Source: Thiomicrorhabdus chilensis DSM 12352 (lineage in GTDB: Bacteria > Pseudomonadota > Gammaproteobacteria > Thiomicrospirales > Thiomicrospiraceae). Taken from it: DNA of 64,000 nt. The DNA lies in NCBI RefSeq assembly GCF_000483485.1, contig NZ_KI519609.1:1455460-1519459 (forward strand), read 5' to 3'. The notes beneath the pieces are model-generated. The model worked only from the letters and a program-made list of their open reading frames with translations, made no database searches and was not told where the DNA came from. This document shows positions 9,683 through 16,967 of the stretch, piece by piece. The first letter of the stretch is position 1, and every line of letters starts with the position of its first letter. A program made the position numbers and the translations under genes.

Positions 9683-10408
9683 TCATCCTCTTTTTTGCTG
9701 AGCCGACACCATCACTTCCTCTAGGGCTAATCCGGTCATACTATTGATCGTGCGCCACAAATAATAAACAATCGCCATCATCATTAAGGTCGAAGGAATC
9801 GCAATCACCGGATAACTCAACAGTGTCATCTGCCCTAACTCTTCATTAAAAGCGACACTGCCTGCCGGGCTCGTGACCACCCATTTGGCCAATAGATAAT
9901 TCATCGCAGCAGAAAACCCGAAGGTGCCGCTTAAAAAATAAGTGGCCTTCAAAAGGCGACTTTCAAATTCAGCCAAATTGCCGCTCTCTTGCAGTTTCTG
10001 CTCGATTTTTTCCACATTCAAAATCAGCGGGTTGTAAATCAAGGTTTTGATTAATGGATAACGCGTAAAGGTTGAAATCAAAACAGCCAAACCAATCACC
10101 GCAGGAATCGCCGCCTCTTTAATCGCCAACCACTTTACATCCAACGCCAACAAACCGATGCCACCGGTCAGCAAAACACTCACTAAACCCAAAATGGCAA
10201 TGAAGTTAACTTTTCGGTATTTAACCAGCTCAAACAGCCCCCAGCCAATTGGGAAAGCCAGCGCCAAAATCAGCGCATTCGCCGCACCCAAATCATGGTC
10301 GCCACTGAATTTCATCAGAATGACCGAAGGAATCACAATACTCACCAACAGATCAACCATTGGGCGAGGTTTATGGGTAGGAATGTTTTTGGAATCCGTT
10401 TTTTTCAT
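9683..10408 (-). CDS. Multi-pass membrane protein, VC0807-like
   Basis: This 241-residue protein has about six hydrophobic helices and few charged loops. The pattern (PIGWGLFELVKYRKVNFIAI, then TFTRYPLIKTLIYNP) resembles the VC0807/septation-protein-A-like family, whose function is not established. The N-terminus is basic and polar (KKTDSKNIPTHKPRP), consistent with a cytoplasmic end. It is convergent with pyrC and 75 bases downstream of the methyltransferase gene on the same strand, so the two could be co-transcribed. Family assignment is from recognition only. Confidence 0.7.
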   Translation of the reverse strand: MKKTDSKNIPTHKPRPMVDLLVSIVIPSVILMKFSGDHDLGAANALILALAFPIGWGLFELVKYRKVNFIAILGLVSVLLTGGIGLLALDVKWLAIKEAAIPAVIGLAVLISTFTRYPLIKTLIYNPLILNVEKIEQKLQESGNLAEFESRLLKATYFLSGTFGFSAAMNYLLAKWVVTSPAGSVAFNEELGQMTLLSYPVIAIPSTLMMMAIVYYLWRTINSMTGLALEEVMVSAQQKRG

Positions 10409-10483
10409 TTTTACCGCAAGCTTTTTTAATTAATTCGTTCAATAAATAAGAATAAAAGGATAACGTCTCTTGCCCCCAATTAT

Positions 10484-11161
10484 TTAAGGCTTTTTCGCAA
10501 GGAAAATAGTATGCCGGCTACCTTTACCCGGTCTTGCTCTCACCATTTTGTCGGTCACTTTGAACCCGGCTTTTTTGAGTTGAGTAATGAACATCGAATC
10601 TGGCCCCGCAGACCACACGGCCAGCATGCCTTCAGGGCGCAGGCTATTATATAAGGCCTGTAAACCTGCGGTGGAATAAAGCCAATTGTTATCACTATTC
10701 GTCATGCCTTCCGGCCCATTATCAACATCGAGCAAAATGGCGTCAAAATCTGGCTTTTGTTGTTTGATTAAATCCGCGATATCGCCTAATCGTACATGAC
10801 TACGCTCATCTGCCAAAGGGTTGCCCGCACATTCACCGAGCGGGCCCTGGTTCCATTCAACCACTTGTGGAATAAGCTCTGCCACAGTCACCCTTGAGCT
10901 AGCCGTCACACACTCTAACGCGGTTGCCAAGGTATAGCCCATACCCAAACCGCCCACTAAAACCTCTGCGCACTCTTTGTTTTTAATATGCGCACAGCCA
11001 AGCTTAGCCAACTCCTGCTCGGAGTTATAAACCCGGCTATTCATCAATACCCCGCGCGCGCCAGAAAGCTTGATAGAAAATTCATCTTCACGCTGTAATA
11101 AAACCAACTCGCCGCCGTTGTTGGGAATCATCGCTGTCGCGAGTTTATTTAATTGCTTCAT
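10484..11161 (-). CDS. Spermidine-synthase-like SAM-dependent methyltransferase
   Basis: The 225-residue protein has a Rossmann methyltransferase fold. Motif I is GGLGMGYTLA, an acidic residue follows the second strand (VTVAELIPQVVEWN), and the post-I/IV region reads DAILLDVDNGPEG. It resembles the short spermidine-synthase-like proteins of proteobacteria, which lack the dedicated polyamine-binding residues. I therefore call it an enzyme with a SAM or decarboxylated-SAM fold and unknown substrate rather than SpeE. Confidence 0.8.
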   Translation of the reverse strand: MKQLNKLATAMIPNNGGELVLLQREDEFSIKLSGARGVLMNSRVYNSEQELAKLGCAHIKNKECAEVLVGGLGMGYTLATALECVTASSRVTVAELIPQVVEWNQGPLGECAGNPLADERSHVRLGDIADLIKQQKPDFDAILLDVDNGPEGMTNSDNNWLYSTAGLQALYNSLRPEGMLAVWSAGPDSMFITQLKKAGFKVTDKMVRARPGKGSRHTIFLAKKP

Positions 11162-11311
11162 ATTATCTCGTCGTGGTTGTTGTGGGGGTTGATTGAGCTG
11201 CAGTGTGCTTTTTTTAGAAAAAATATTAGAACAGAAAATAAGCAGAAAGTGTTTTAAAAAAAGAATGGTTTAGACTTTGTGGCTTCAAAGTCATAGTAAA
11301 AAAGCCAGGTT

Positions 11312-11335
11312 AAACCTACCAGGCCTGGTGATCTT
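11312..11335. repeat. CAGGCCTG palindrome
   Basis: The core is at 11320-11327 and is extended to ACCAGGCCTGGT. AT-rich arms are weaker here (ATCTT on the right). Confidence 0.7.
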
Positions 11336-11444
11336 AAAAACATTCATGAGGAAATCAATCGAGCCTGATACCTTTGAATAACAACTGCAATAAAAGAGCA
11401 GCGTCTCTTTTTCCCTTTTTCTCTTTTTCAATTATTCCAATAAA

Positions 11445-11466
11445 AAACCCGCTTTTAAGCGGGTTT
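11445..11466 (-). terminator. Terminator of the 42-residue peptide gene
   Basis: The stem AAACCCGC/GCGGGTTT is followed by a T run on the - strand. It lies about 95 bases past the stop of the small gene at 11560-11688. Confidence 0.8.
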
Positions 11467-11475
11467 CTTCAAGAT

Positions 11476-11499
11476 AAACTGACCAGGCCTGGTCAGTTT
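11476..11499. repeat. Perfect 24-bp palindrome with CAGGCCTG centre
   Basis: The left half AAACTGACCAGG is exactly complementary to the right half. This is the only copy whose arms are fully symmetric over 24 bp, and it lies between the small-peptide gene and its terminator. Confidence 0.85.
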
Positions 11500-11559
11500 A
11501 ATTATGCACGAATCAATCGAGTCTTATCCCGTTGATTATAAACATTTTTTGATAGTCAA

Positions 11560-11688
11560 TTAAGCATTAACCATTGGCAATACCATTTGACTAATCAATG
11601 TCACTGGCGCTAGCAAAAGTAATGCACCAATAATGCTATATTTAAACCATGAAGCCGCTTTAATTTTATTTTGATTTGTATTAGACAT
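11560..11688 (-). CDS. Small single-span membrane peptide, 42 residues
   Basis: The gene reads from an ATG at 11686-11688 to a TAA at 11560-11562. The peptide starts with a polar, basic segment (MSNTNQNKIKAASWFKY) and continues with one hydrophobic helix (IIGALLLLAPVTLISQMVLPMV), so it should lie across the inner membrane with the N-terminus inside. An AGGTGA ribosome binding site sits five bases before the ATG and a terminator follows, which argues for a real gene despite its size. I do not recognise the family. It precedes the DUF3820 gene terminator on the same strand but is separately terminated. Confidence 0.65.
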   Translation of the reverse strand: MSNTNQNKIKAASWFKYSIIGALLLLAPVTLISQMVLPMVNA

Positions 11689-11815
11689 TTTTTCACCTGT
11701 TTTTATTTCGGGCGAAATCATATAACATTTTCTTATCGAGATTAATCAGAATGATTTATAGTCGAACAAAAACCACCTATACCTTTGATTACCCACTTTT
11801 GTTTCTTTTCAGACA

Positions 11816-11850
11816 TAAAAAAACCGCTTAACAAAAATGCTAAACGGTTT
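11816..11850 (-). terminator. Terminator of the DUF3820 gene
   Basis: An imperfect AAACCGTTTAGC/GTTAAGCGGTTT stem is followed by seven T on the - strand, 50 bases past the DUF3820 stop. A near copy lies at 12202-12239. Confidence 0.8.
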
Positions 11851-11899
11851 CACTATTTACCTAATTGATTTTAAAGCCCCACATTTTCTAATTAAAAGC

Positions 11900-12109
11900 C
11901 TATTTCCTTAACGGATCAAGAAGGTGCTTTAAACCATTGTGATCCAACTCCTGCATTAAAGCTAATAACTGCCCTAAATGACCAGGCGGGAAGCCCTTAC
12001 GCGCAAACCAATTAAGGTAATTGCCTGGCAAATCAGCAATAATTCGACCCTTGTATTTTCCATAAGGCATTGTGACTTCAACGAGTTTCTTTAAGTTCTC
12101 AGGATCCAT
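11900..12109 (-). CDS. DUF3820 family protein
   Basis: This is a 69-residue protein with the family core MPYGKYKGRIIADLPGNYL followed by a WFARKGFPPGHLG segment and a helical tail. DUF3820 proteins are small, widespread in gammaproteobacteria and of unproven function, sometimes called quorum-sensing-regulated virulence factor. The length is normal. Its own terminator lies just downstream, and a second, similar terminator lies just upstream. Confidence 0.85.
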   Translation of the reverse strand: MDPENLKKLVEVTMPYGKYKGRIIADLPGNYLNWFARKGFPPGHLGQLLALMQELDHNGLKHLLDPLRK

Positions 12110-12201
12110 AAGTTAAAGTATACAGAAGCTGTAAACCTCCCTCTTGTAGTAGAGTTTAAGGATAGCGTATCCAATAATCTGCTTAATGAATACACTTTTA
12201 A

Positions 12202-12239
12202 CAAAAAAACCGCTTAACAAAACGCTAAACGGTTTTTAT
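12202..12239 (-). terminator. Terminator downstream of the GIY-YIG gene
   Basis: The stem repeats the sequence found at 11816-11850 (AACCG...CGGTT with TTTAGC/GTTAAG) and has a T run on the - strand. Confidence 0.75.
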
Positions 12240-12241
12240 GG

Positions 12242-12265
12242 ATTACTACCAGGCCTGGTGATTTT
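12242..12265. repeat. CAGGCCTG palindrome
   Basis: The core is at 12250-12257, extended to ACCAGGCCTGGT with ATTTT three bases to the right. It lies beside the GIY-YIG terminator. Confidence 0.75.
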
Positions 12266-12266
12266 T

Positions 12267-12344
12267 AATTGGGATCAGAGTAAAATTATTTTTAAGTCAC
12301 TAATTATCAATAGGTTATAAATTTAATTTTACTCTGACCCAATT
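12267..12344. repeat. Inverted repeat with TGGGTCAGAGTAAA-type arms
   Basis: The left arm (12267-12288) and right arm (12324-12344) are inverted copies that differ by a single inserted A, separated by a 35-base AT-rich loop. The arm holds GGGTCAGAGTAAAAT, a sequence type I associate with small mobile elements in other gammaproteobacteria. The repeat ends three bases past the GIY-YIG stop. Confidence 0.75.
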
Positions 12345-12347
12345 GTT

Positions 12348-12650
<303 letters not shown>

Positions 12651-12655
12651 TTACA

Positions 12656-12782
12656 CATAACGCAGTTTTCAGCGTGCCGGGCGGCGAACCGAGAAAGCCG
12701 ACCAGAAGGATGAAATGGTTGAAAAACAACAGTGGTTAGCACAGGCACACTCCCGCCCGGTCCGCTACAAAAAATTGTTATG
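12656..12782 (-). other. attC-like integron recombination site
   Basis: On the - strand the 127-bp site opens with CATAACAA and closes with GCGTTATG. The internal arms GGACCGGGCGG and CCGCCCGGC pair, leaving a long variable centre. It lies between the stop of the SnoaL-like gene and the start of the GIY-YIG gene, the expected place for a cassette junction. Confidence 0.65.
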
Positions 12783-12809
12783 TCTCTTTTCTAACGGTTA
12801 GATAATGCG

Positions 12810-13223
12810 TTAGGAGAGTTCAGGAACAACCCCTAGCTGTTGAAAAAAGCTCAAGTTATCGAGAATCTCCCAATCCTCAAAGATCTTGTTGTCTTTAAAT
12901 CGGCTCATTACCATTCCTCGGACTTCCACAGACTTTTTAGTTGCCGGAATCCCCATGAAATCGTCCTCGTGAGTGCCTCTAAGGGTGAAGGCAGTACAAG
13001 AGCGGTCATTTGACACAAACAGATCATCTATCAGAAGATTAAGATCAGGAAAGGCTTTGCGGAACGCCTGTATAAATTCTGTCAATTGACCTATACCTTT
13101 TAGTTGGCTGTTGTCAGGACTCAAATATTGGTACTCAGTATGAATGACATCCTCGAGTATCGAAAGATTCCCTTTGTTGAATGCTTCATCAATGAAGGTA
13201 CGAATTAAGACTTCTGGTTGCAT
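12810..13223 (-). CDS. SnoaL-like ester cyclase family protein
   Basis: The 137-residue protein belongs to the NTF2-like/SnoaL fold. The N-terminal helix (FIDEAFNKGNLSILEDVI), the FIQAFRKAFPDLNLLIDDLF strand-helix unit and the ending WEILDNLSFFQQLGV are typical of ester cyclase-type proteins that bind or isomerise small molecules. The substrate is unknown. The AAAGGAG site before the ATG is excellent. Attachment-like sites flank the gene on both sides, so I read it as an integron cassette transcribed away from the attI-like site at 13412. Confidence 0.82.
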   Translation of the reverse strand: MQPEVLIRTFIDEAFNKGNLSILEDVIHTEYQYLSPDNSQLKGIGQLTEFIQAFRKAFPDLNLLIDDLFVSNDRSCTAFTLRGTHEDDFMGIPATKKSVEVRGMVMSRFKDNKIFEDWEILDNLSFFQQLGVVPELS

Positions 13224-13256
13224 ACTTTTCTCCTTTAGTGAGCAGGTTCATAGCAA

Positions 13257-13343
13257 CATAACGGGGTGACGATAACCTGCGTGGCTTCGCCGAAAACATT
13301 TTAATTTTTTGGGTGAAACACATCAGGTTATTGGCTTGTTATG
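13257..13343 (-). other. attC-like site upstream of the SnoaL cassette
   Basis: On the - strand it begins CATAACAAGCC and ends CCCCGTTATG, with internal ATAACCTG/CAGGTTAT arms. An alternative, longer fold pairs 13257-13273 with 13377-13393 (ATAACGGGGTG against CACCCCGTTAG), so the exact right end is uncertain. Confidence 0.55.
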
Positions 13344-13388
13344 AGGCGCGAAGGCACGTCATGGCAAAGCAATTTTAATCGCCACCCC

Positions 13389-13416
13389 GTTAGGAGCGCC
13401 TTCGGGCGCTCCTAAC
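13389..13416. other. Perfect 12-bp hairpin with TTCG loop at the attI edge
   Basis: GTTAGGAGCGCC (13389-13400) pairs exactly with 13405-13416 around a TTCG tetraloop. Its ends are the GTTAG/CTAAC recombination cores, so it looks like a minimal or degenerate attC fused to the attI-like site. Confidence 0.65.
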
Positions 13417-13530
13417 ATTTCGCATAAGGCACTCTTGCCTTGTTATTTGGTATTGCATTGATTTTTATGATTATTTTCCTGCCTAATGAACAGGCCTGTT
13501 GTTTTGACAGGTTATGCGGCATTACCTGTA
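13412..13530. other. attI-like site without an integrase gene
   Basis: This segment aligns without gaps to 59194-59312, next to intI. The first 46 bases are about 85% identical by my count, and a second conserved block (TTGACAGGTTAT at 13504-13515) matches 59286-59297. The sequence to the right (13531-13670) has no intI coding sequence, so the integrase was lost or never present here. A CAGGCCTG core at 13491-13498 replaces AAACATTG found at the other site. Confidence 0.7.
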
Positions 13531-13673
13531 TTCACCTGATCAAATCAAAATGCTTTAATAAATAATACGTGAACAATACCACAATTACTAGAATAAATAC
13601 GTAACTAGATACATCTTAAAATAGCTTTTGAATAAAATTCATGGCGGTGTAGATAGTGAAACATACATAATAA
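13531..13673. other. AT-rich stretch with no gene
   Basis: Between the attI-like site and the lpd terminator no open frame, hairpin or intI remnant could be recognised. Confidence 0.5.
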
Positions 13674-13698
13674 AAAACCCGCTAAAAAGCGGGTTTCT
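13674..13698 (-). terminator. Terminator of the aceE-aceF-lpd operon
   Basis: AAACCCGC/GCGGGTTT pairs around a short A/T loop, with a T run on the - strand, 26 bases past the lpd stop. Confidence 0.85.
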
Positions 13699-13706
13699 TA
13701 AAAGTG

Positions 13707-13730
13707 AAAATAGGCAGGCCTGCTTATTTT
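13707..13730. repeat. CAGGCCTG palindrome at the lpd 3' end
   Basis: The core is at 13715-13722, directly after the lpd stop. AAAAT and ATTTT arms are both exact, giving one of the clearest extended copies. Confidence 0.85.
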
Positions 13731-15502
13731 TTCTTTTTAGGTGGCATCAAGTCCGTAATCGTTCCTTCCGCCATCTCGGCTGCGAAACAGATGGTTTCAC
13801 TTAGCGTTGGATGTGGATGGATGGTCAGGCCGATGTCTTGCATATCCGCGCCCATTTCAATCGCCAGCATGGCTTCGGCGATTAATTCACCGGCGTTTGG
13901 CCCGACGATGCCGCAACCCAATAAGCGATGCGTTTCGGCACAGAACAAGGCTTTGGTCATGCCTTCGTCACGACCTAAACTCAAGCTACGTCCGGAAGCG
14001 GCCCATGGGAAAGCGCCCTTCTCGTATTCAATGCCTTCGTCTTTAAGTTCTTGTTCGGTTTTACCCGCCCAAGCCACTTCCGGATCGGTATAGGCGACCG
14101 AGGGAATGCTCATTGGCGTAAAGGCCGATGGCATGCCGTTAATGACTTCTGCCGCCACTTTACCTTCGTGCACCGCTTTGTGTGCCAGCATTGGCTGACC
14201 GACGATATCACCGATGGCGTAAATGTGGTCTACATTGGTTTTTTGACGTTCGTCGACTTCGATGAAGCCCCAATCGTTAACCGCAACCCCCGCCTTGTCG
14301 GCGTCGATCAGTTTACCGTTCGGCGCACGACCGACGGCCACCAGAATACGGTCGAAGGTATCGGTTTCAGGACAATCCTTACCTTCAAACGTGACCACCA
14401 AGCCTTCTTCTTTGGCTTCGACGTTAGTCACTTTCGATTTCAGGTAAATGTTTTCGTACTGCTTTTTGATTTTCTTAAGCAGCGGTTTGGAGATGTCTTT
14501 GTCCGCACCCGGGATAATGGTGTCACCCAGTTCAACCACGGTGATGTTGGCACCCAGTGAATCGTAAACCTGCGCCATTTCCAGACCGATGATGCCGCCA
14601 CCGATGACCAGCATGCGGTTTGGCACTTCTTCCAGTTCCAAGGCGTCGGTGGAATCCATGACACGAGGATCGTCATGCGGAATGAACGGCAGCTTCACCA
14701 CACGCGAACCGGCCGCGATAATGGCGTTTTCAAATGCGATGGTTTTGCTGGAACCGTCCGCCATTTCAACCGTCACGGTATTGGCGGAGCTGAACTTACC
14801 ATAGCCCTGAACCACTTCCACCTTACGCGCTTTGGCCAGGCCTGCCAAACCGCCAGTCAACTTACCGATTACGCTATCTTTATATTCACGCATCTTGTTG
14901 GTGTCGATTTTCGGTTCGGCAAAGGTGATACCATGCGCACCCATTTCACGGGTTTCGTTCAACACGACCGACATGTGCAACAAGGCTTTGGACGGAATAC
15001 AACCGACGTTCAAACACACACCACCGATGTTGTCGTAACGTTCGATCATCACCACTTTCTTGCCAAGGTCGGCGGCACGGAAAGCGGCCGTGTAACCGCC
15101 AGGGCCGGACCCCAGAACCAGGACTTCGCACTGCATGTCAGCAGGCGGAAGGTCGGCGGCGGAAACGGCTTGCGGTGCAGGCTGTTCGGTTTTCGGCTCT
15201 TCTGCCGGAGCCGCACTAGCGGCCACGCTGGTTTCAACATTAGCGGCCACCGACTCGCTGTCAGCGATTTCGATGGTACCGAGAATAGACCCCTCTTTCA
15301 CCTTATCGCCCACGGCGGCCGTAAACGTCACCACTTTACCGGCAAACGGTGCTGGGATTTCCATGGTGGCTTTATCGGATTCTAGCGTAACCAGCGAATC
15401 ATCCTGCGCCACTTCTTCACCGGCCGCAACCAAGACTTCGATAATATCGACTTCTGCAAAGTCACCAATGTCTGGAACGACGATGTCTACAATTTTACTC
15501 AT
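13724..15502 (-). CDS. lpdA: Dihydrolipoyl dehydrogenase with N-terminal lipoyl domain (E3)
   Basis: This is the E3 component of pyruvate dehydrogenase, reoxidising dihydrolipoamide with FAD and NAD+. The 592 residues are about 120 longer than a plain E3 because of an N-terminal lipoyl domain (about 1-80, with the lipoylation motif ESDKATMEIP, Lys44) and an Ala/Pro/Glu-rich linker (about 82-118). Then follow the FAD site (GSGPGGYTAAFRAAD), the redox disulfide (GGVCLNVGCIPSK), the NAD site (GGGIIGLEMAQ) and the catalytic HPHPTLSE. Lipoyl-E3 fusions of this kind are known, for example in Neisseria. It is third in the operon, 10 bases after aceF, with AGGAG before its ATG. Confidence 0.96.
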   Translation of the reverse strand: MSKIVDIVVPDIGDFAEVDIIEVLVAAGEEVAQDDSLVTLESDKATMEIPAPFAGKVVTFTAAVGDKVKEGSILGTIEIADSESVAANVETSVAASAAPAEEPKTEQPAPQAVSAADLPPADMQCEVLVLGSGPGGYTAAFRAADLGKKVVMIERYDNIGGVCLNVGCIPSKALLHMSVVLNETREMGAHGITFAEPKIDTNKMREYKDSVIGKLTGGLAGLAKARKVEVVQGYGKFSSANTVTVEMADGSSKTIAFENAIIAAGSRVVKLPFIPHDDPRVMDSTDALELEEVPNRMLVIGGGIIGLEMAQVYDSLGANITVVELGDTIIPGADKDISKPLLKKIKKQYENIYLKSKVTNVEAKEEGLVVTFEGKDCPETDTFDRILVAVGRAPNGKLIDADKAGVAVNDWGFIEVDERQKTNVDHIYAIGDIVGQPMLAHKAVHEGKVAAEVINGMPSAFTPMSIPSVAYTDPEVAWAGKTEQELKDEGIEYEKGAFPWAASGRSLSLGRDEGMTKALFCAETHRLLGCGIVGPNAGELIAEAMLAIEMGADMQDIGLTIHPHPTLSETICFAAEMAEGTITDLMPPKKKK

Positions 15503-15512
15503 CAGTTAGCTC

Positions 15513-16835
15513 CTAAAGAATCAATTGGCGTAGGTCAGACAGGTATTGGCCAACCGTGGTCGTGAAACGTACCCCTTCGGCACCGTCAATGGCGCGATGG
15601 TCGTAAGAGACGCTAAATGGCATGATCAGACGCGGTACAAATTCGTTACCGTTCCAAACCGGCTGCATCTTGGCTTTTGAAAGCCCCATGATGGCCACTT
15701 CAGGCGCATTGACGATCGGCGTGAACTGGGTACCGCCGATACCGCCCAAACTTGAGATGGTGAAGGTTCCGCCGGACATGTCCTTAGGCCCCAATTTACC
15801 GTCACGCGCTTTAGCGGAGATTTCCATCAAATCACGAGACAACTCGTAAATGCCTTTCTTGTCGACGTCTTTGACGACCGGCACCATCAAGCCATTTGGC
15901 GTATCCACCGCGATACCGATGTTGTAATAGCCTTTCTTGATGATTGATTGCGCGTCTTCCGACAAGGAAGCGTTGAAACTTGGGTAATCCTGCAAGGCTT
16001 TGACCACGGCTTTCATCACAAAAACCAGCGGTGTCAGTTTGATGCCCTGCTTCTCGGCCACGGCTTTTTGATCTTTACGGAACTGATCCATCTCGGTGAT
16101 GTCACACTCGTCAAACTGGGTGACGTGAGGCACGTTCAGCCAGCTGGCGTGCAGGAACTTACCGGAAATCTTCTTGATACGACCCAGCTCTTCGGTTTCG
16201 GTTTCGCCAAACTGGCTGAAATCGACCGCCGGAATCGGAGGAATGCCCGCGCCACCGGTCGCTTGTCCCGGTGCCGCTTTCTGGCCGGACATGACCGCTT
16301 TGATTGCCGCTTCCACATCGTTCTGTTGAATACGGCCTTTAGGGCCCGTTCCAGACACATTCGATAGATCCACACCCAATTTACGTGCGAAAGCACGTAC
16401 CGATGGCGAGGCGTGAGATTTGGCGCCCATGGATTGCGCATTCACCAATTTATTGGCAACGGGCGCAACCGGAACCGGAGGTGCGGCTTGCGGAACCGGT
16501 TCCGGTTTTGGTGTTTCTGCGGCCGGAGCAGATGCTGGCTTAGCGGGTTCAGGTGCTTTTTCAGCCGGCTTTTCTTCGGCAGGCGCCGCCGCGTCACCGG
16601 ACACTTCGATATCTAAAACGTAATCGCCTTCGGAAACCGAATCGCCAATTGATACCGCCACTTTTTTGACCGTTCCGGCTACCGGAGACGGAATTTCCAT
16701 GGTGGCTTTATCGGATTCCAAGGTTAAAAGAGAATCGTCTACGGCAACCGTATCGCCCGCAGACACAAGGATTTCGATGATTTCAACCGAATCAAAATCA
16801 CCGATATCAGGAATAGTAATTTGCTGTATAGCCAT
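15513..16835 (-). CDS. aceF: Pyruvate dehydrogenase E2, dihydrolipoamide acetyltransferase
   Basis: E2 transfers the acetyl group from lipoamide to CoA and forms the core of the complex. The 440 residues contain one lipoyl domain (about 1-78, ESDKATMEIP, Lys43), an Ala/Pro-rich flexible linker (about 80-135), a peripheral-subunit-binding domain (ASPSVRAFARKLGVDLS) and the acyltransferase domain ending with SYDHRAIDGAEG, which holds the catalytic His. A single lipoyl domain is fewer than the three of E. coli, but E3 carries another. An AGGAAG precedes the ATG. The gene lies between aceE and lpd. Confidence 0.96.
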   Translation of the reverse strand: MAIQQITIPDIGDFDSVEIIEILVSAGDTVAVDDSLLTLESDKATMEIPSPVAGTVKKVAVSIGDSVSEGDYVLDIEVSGDAAAPAEEKPAEKAPEPAKPASAPAAETPKPEPVPQAAPPVPVAPVANKLVNAQSMGAKSHASPSVRAFARKLGVDLSNVSGTGPKGRIQQNDVEAAIKAVMSGQKAAPGQATGGAGIPPIPAVDFSQFGETETEELGRIKKISGKFLHASWLNVPHVTQFDECDITEMDQFRKDQKAVAEKQGIKLTPLVFVMKAVVKALQDYPSFNASLSEDAQSIIKKGYYNIGIAVDTPNGLMVPVVKDVDKKGIYELSRDLMEISAKARDGKLGPKDMSGGTFTISSLGGIGGTQFTPIVNAPEVAIMGLSKAKMQPVWNGNEFVPRLIMPFSVSYDHRAIDGAEGVRFTTTVGQYLSDLRQLIL

Positions 16836-16967
16836 TGTTCGAACTTCCTTTGTAAATTCTATGTATCGGATATTCTTAAATATTTACCGATTTAATGTCG
16901 ACCTAAGTCAGATTAAAACCTGTGTAAAAAAGCCGCTGACTCTGCAATGAGACAACGGCTTAGGACA

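Larger units (their letters stand above)
11162..11559. other. Intergenic region with palindromes and terminator
   Basis: This 398-base gap holds two CAGGCCTG palindromes (cores 11320-11327 and 11484-11491) and the terminator at 11445-11466. No further open frame with a ribosome binding site was found. Confidence 0.5.
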
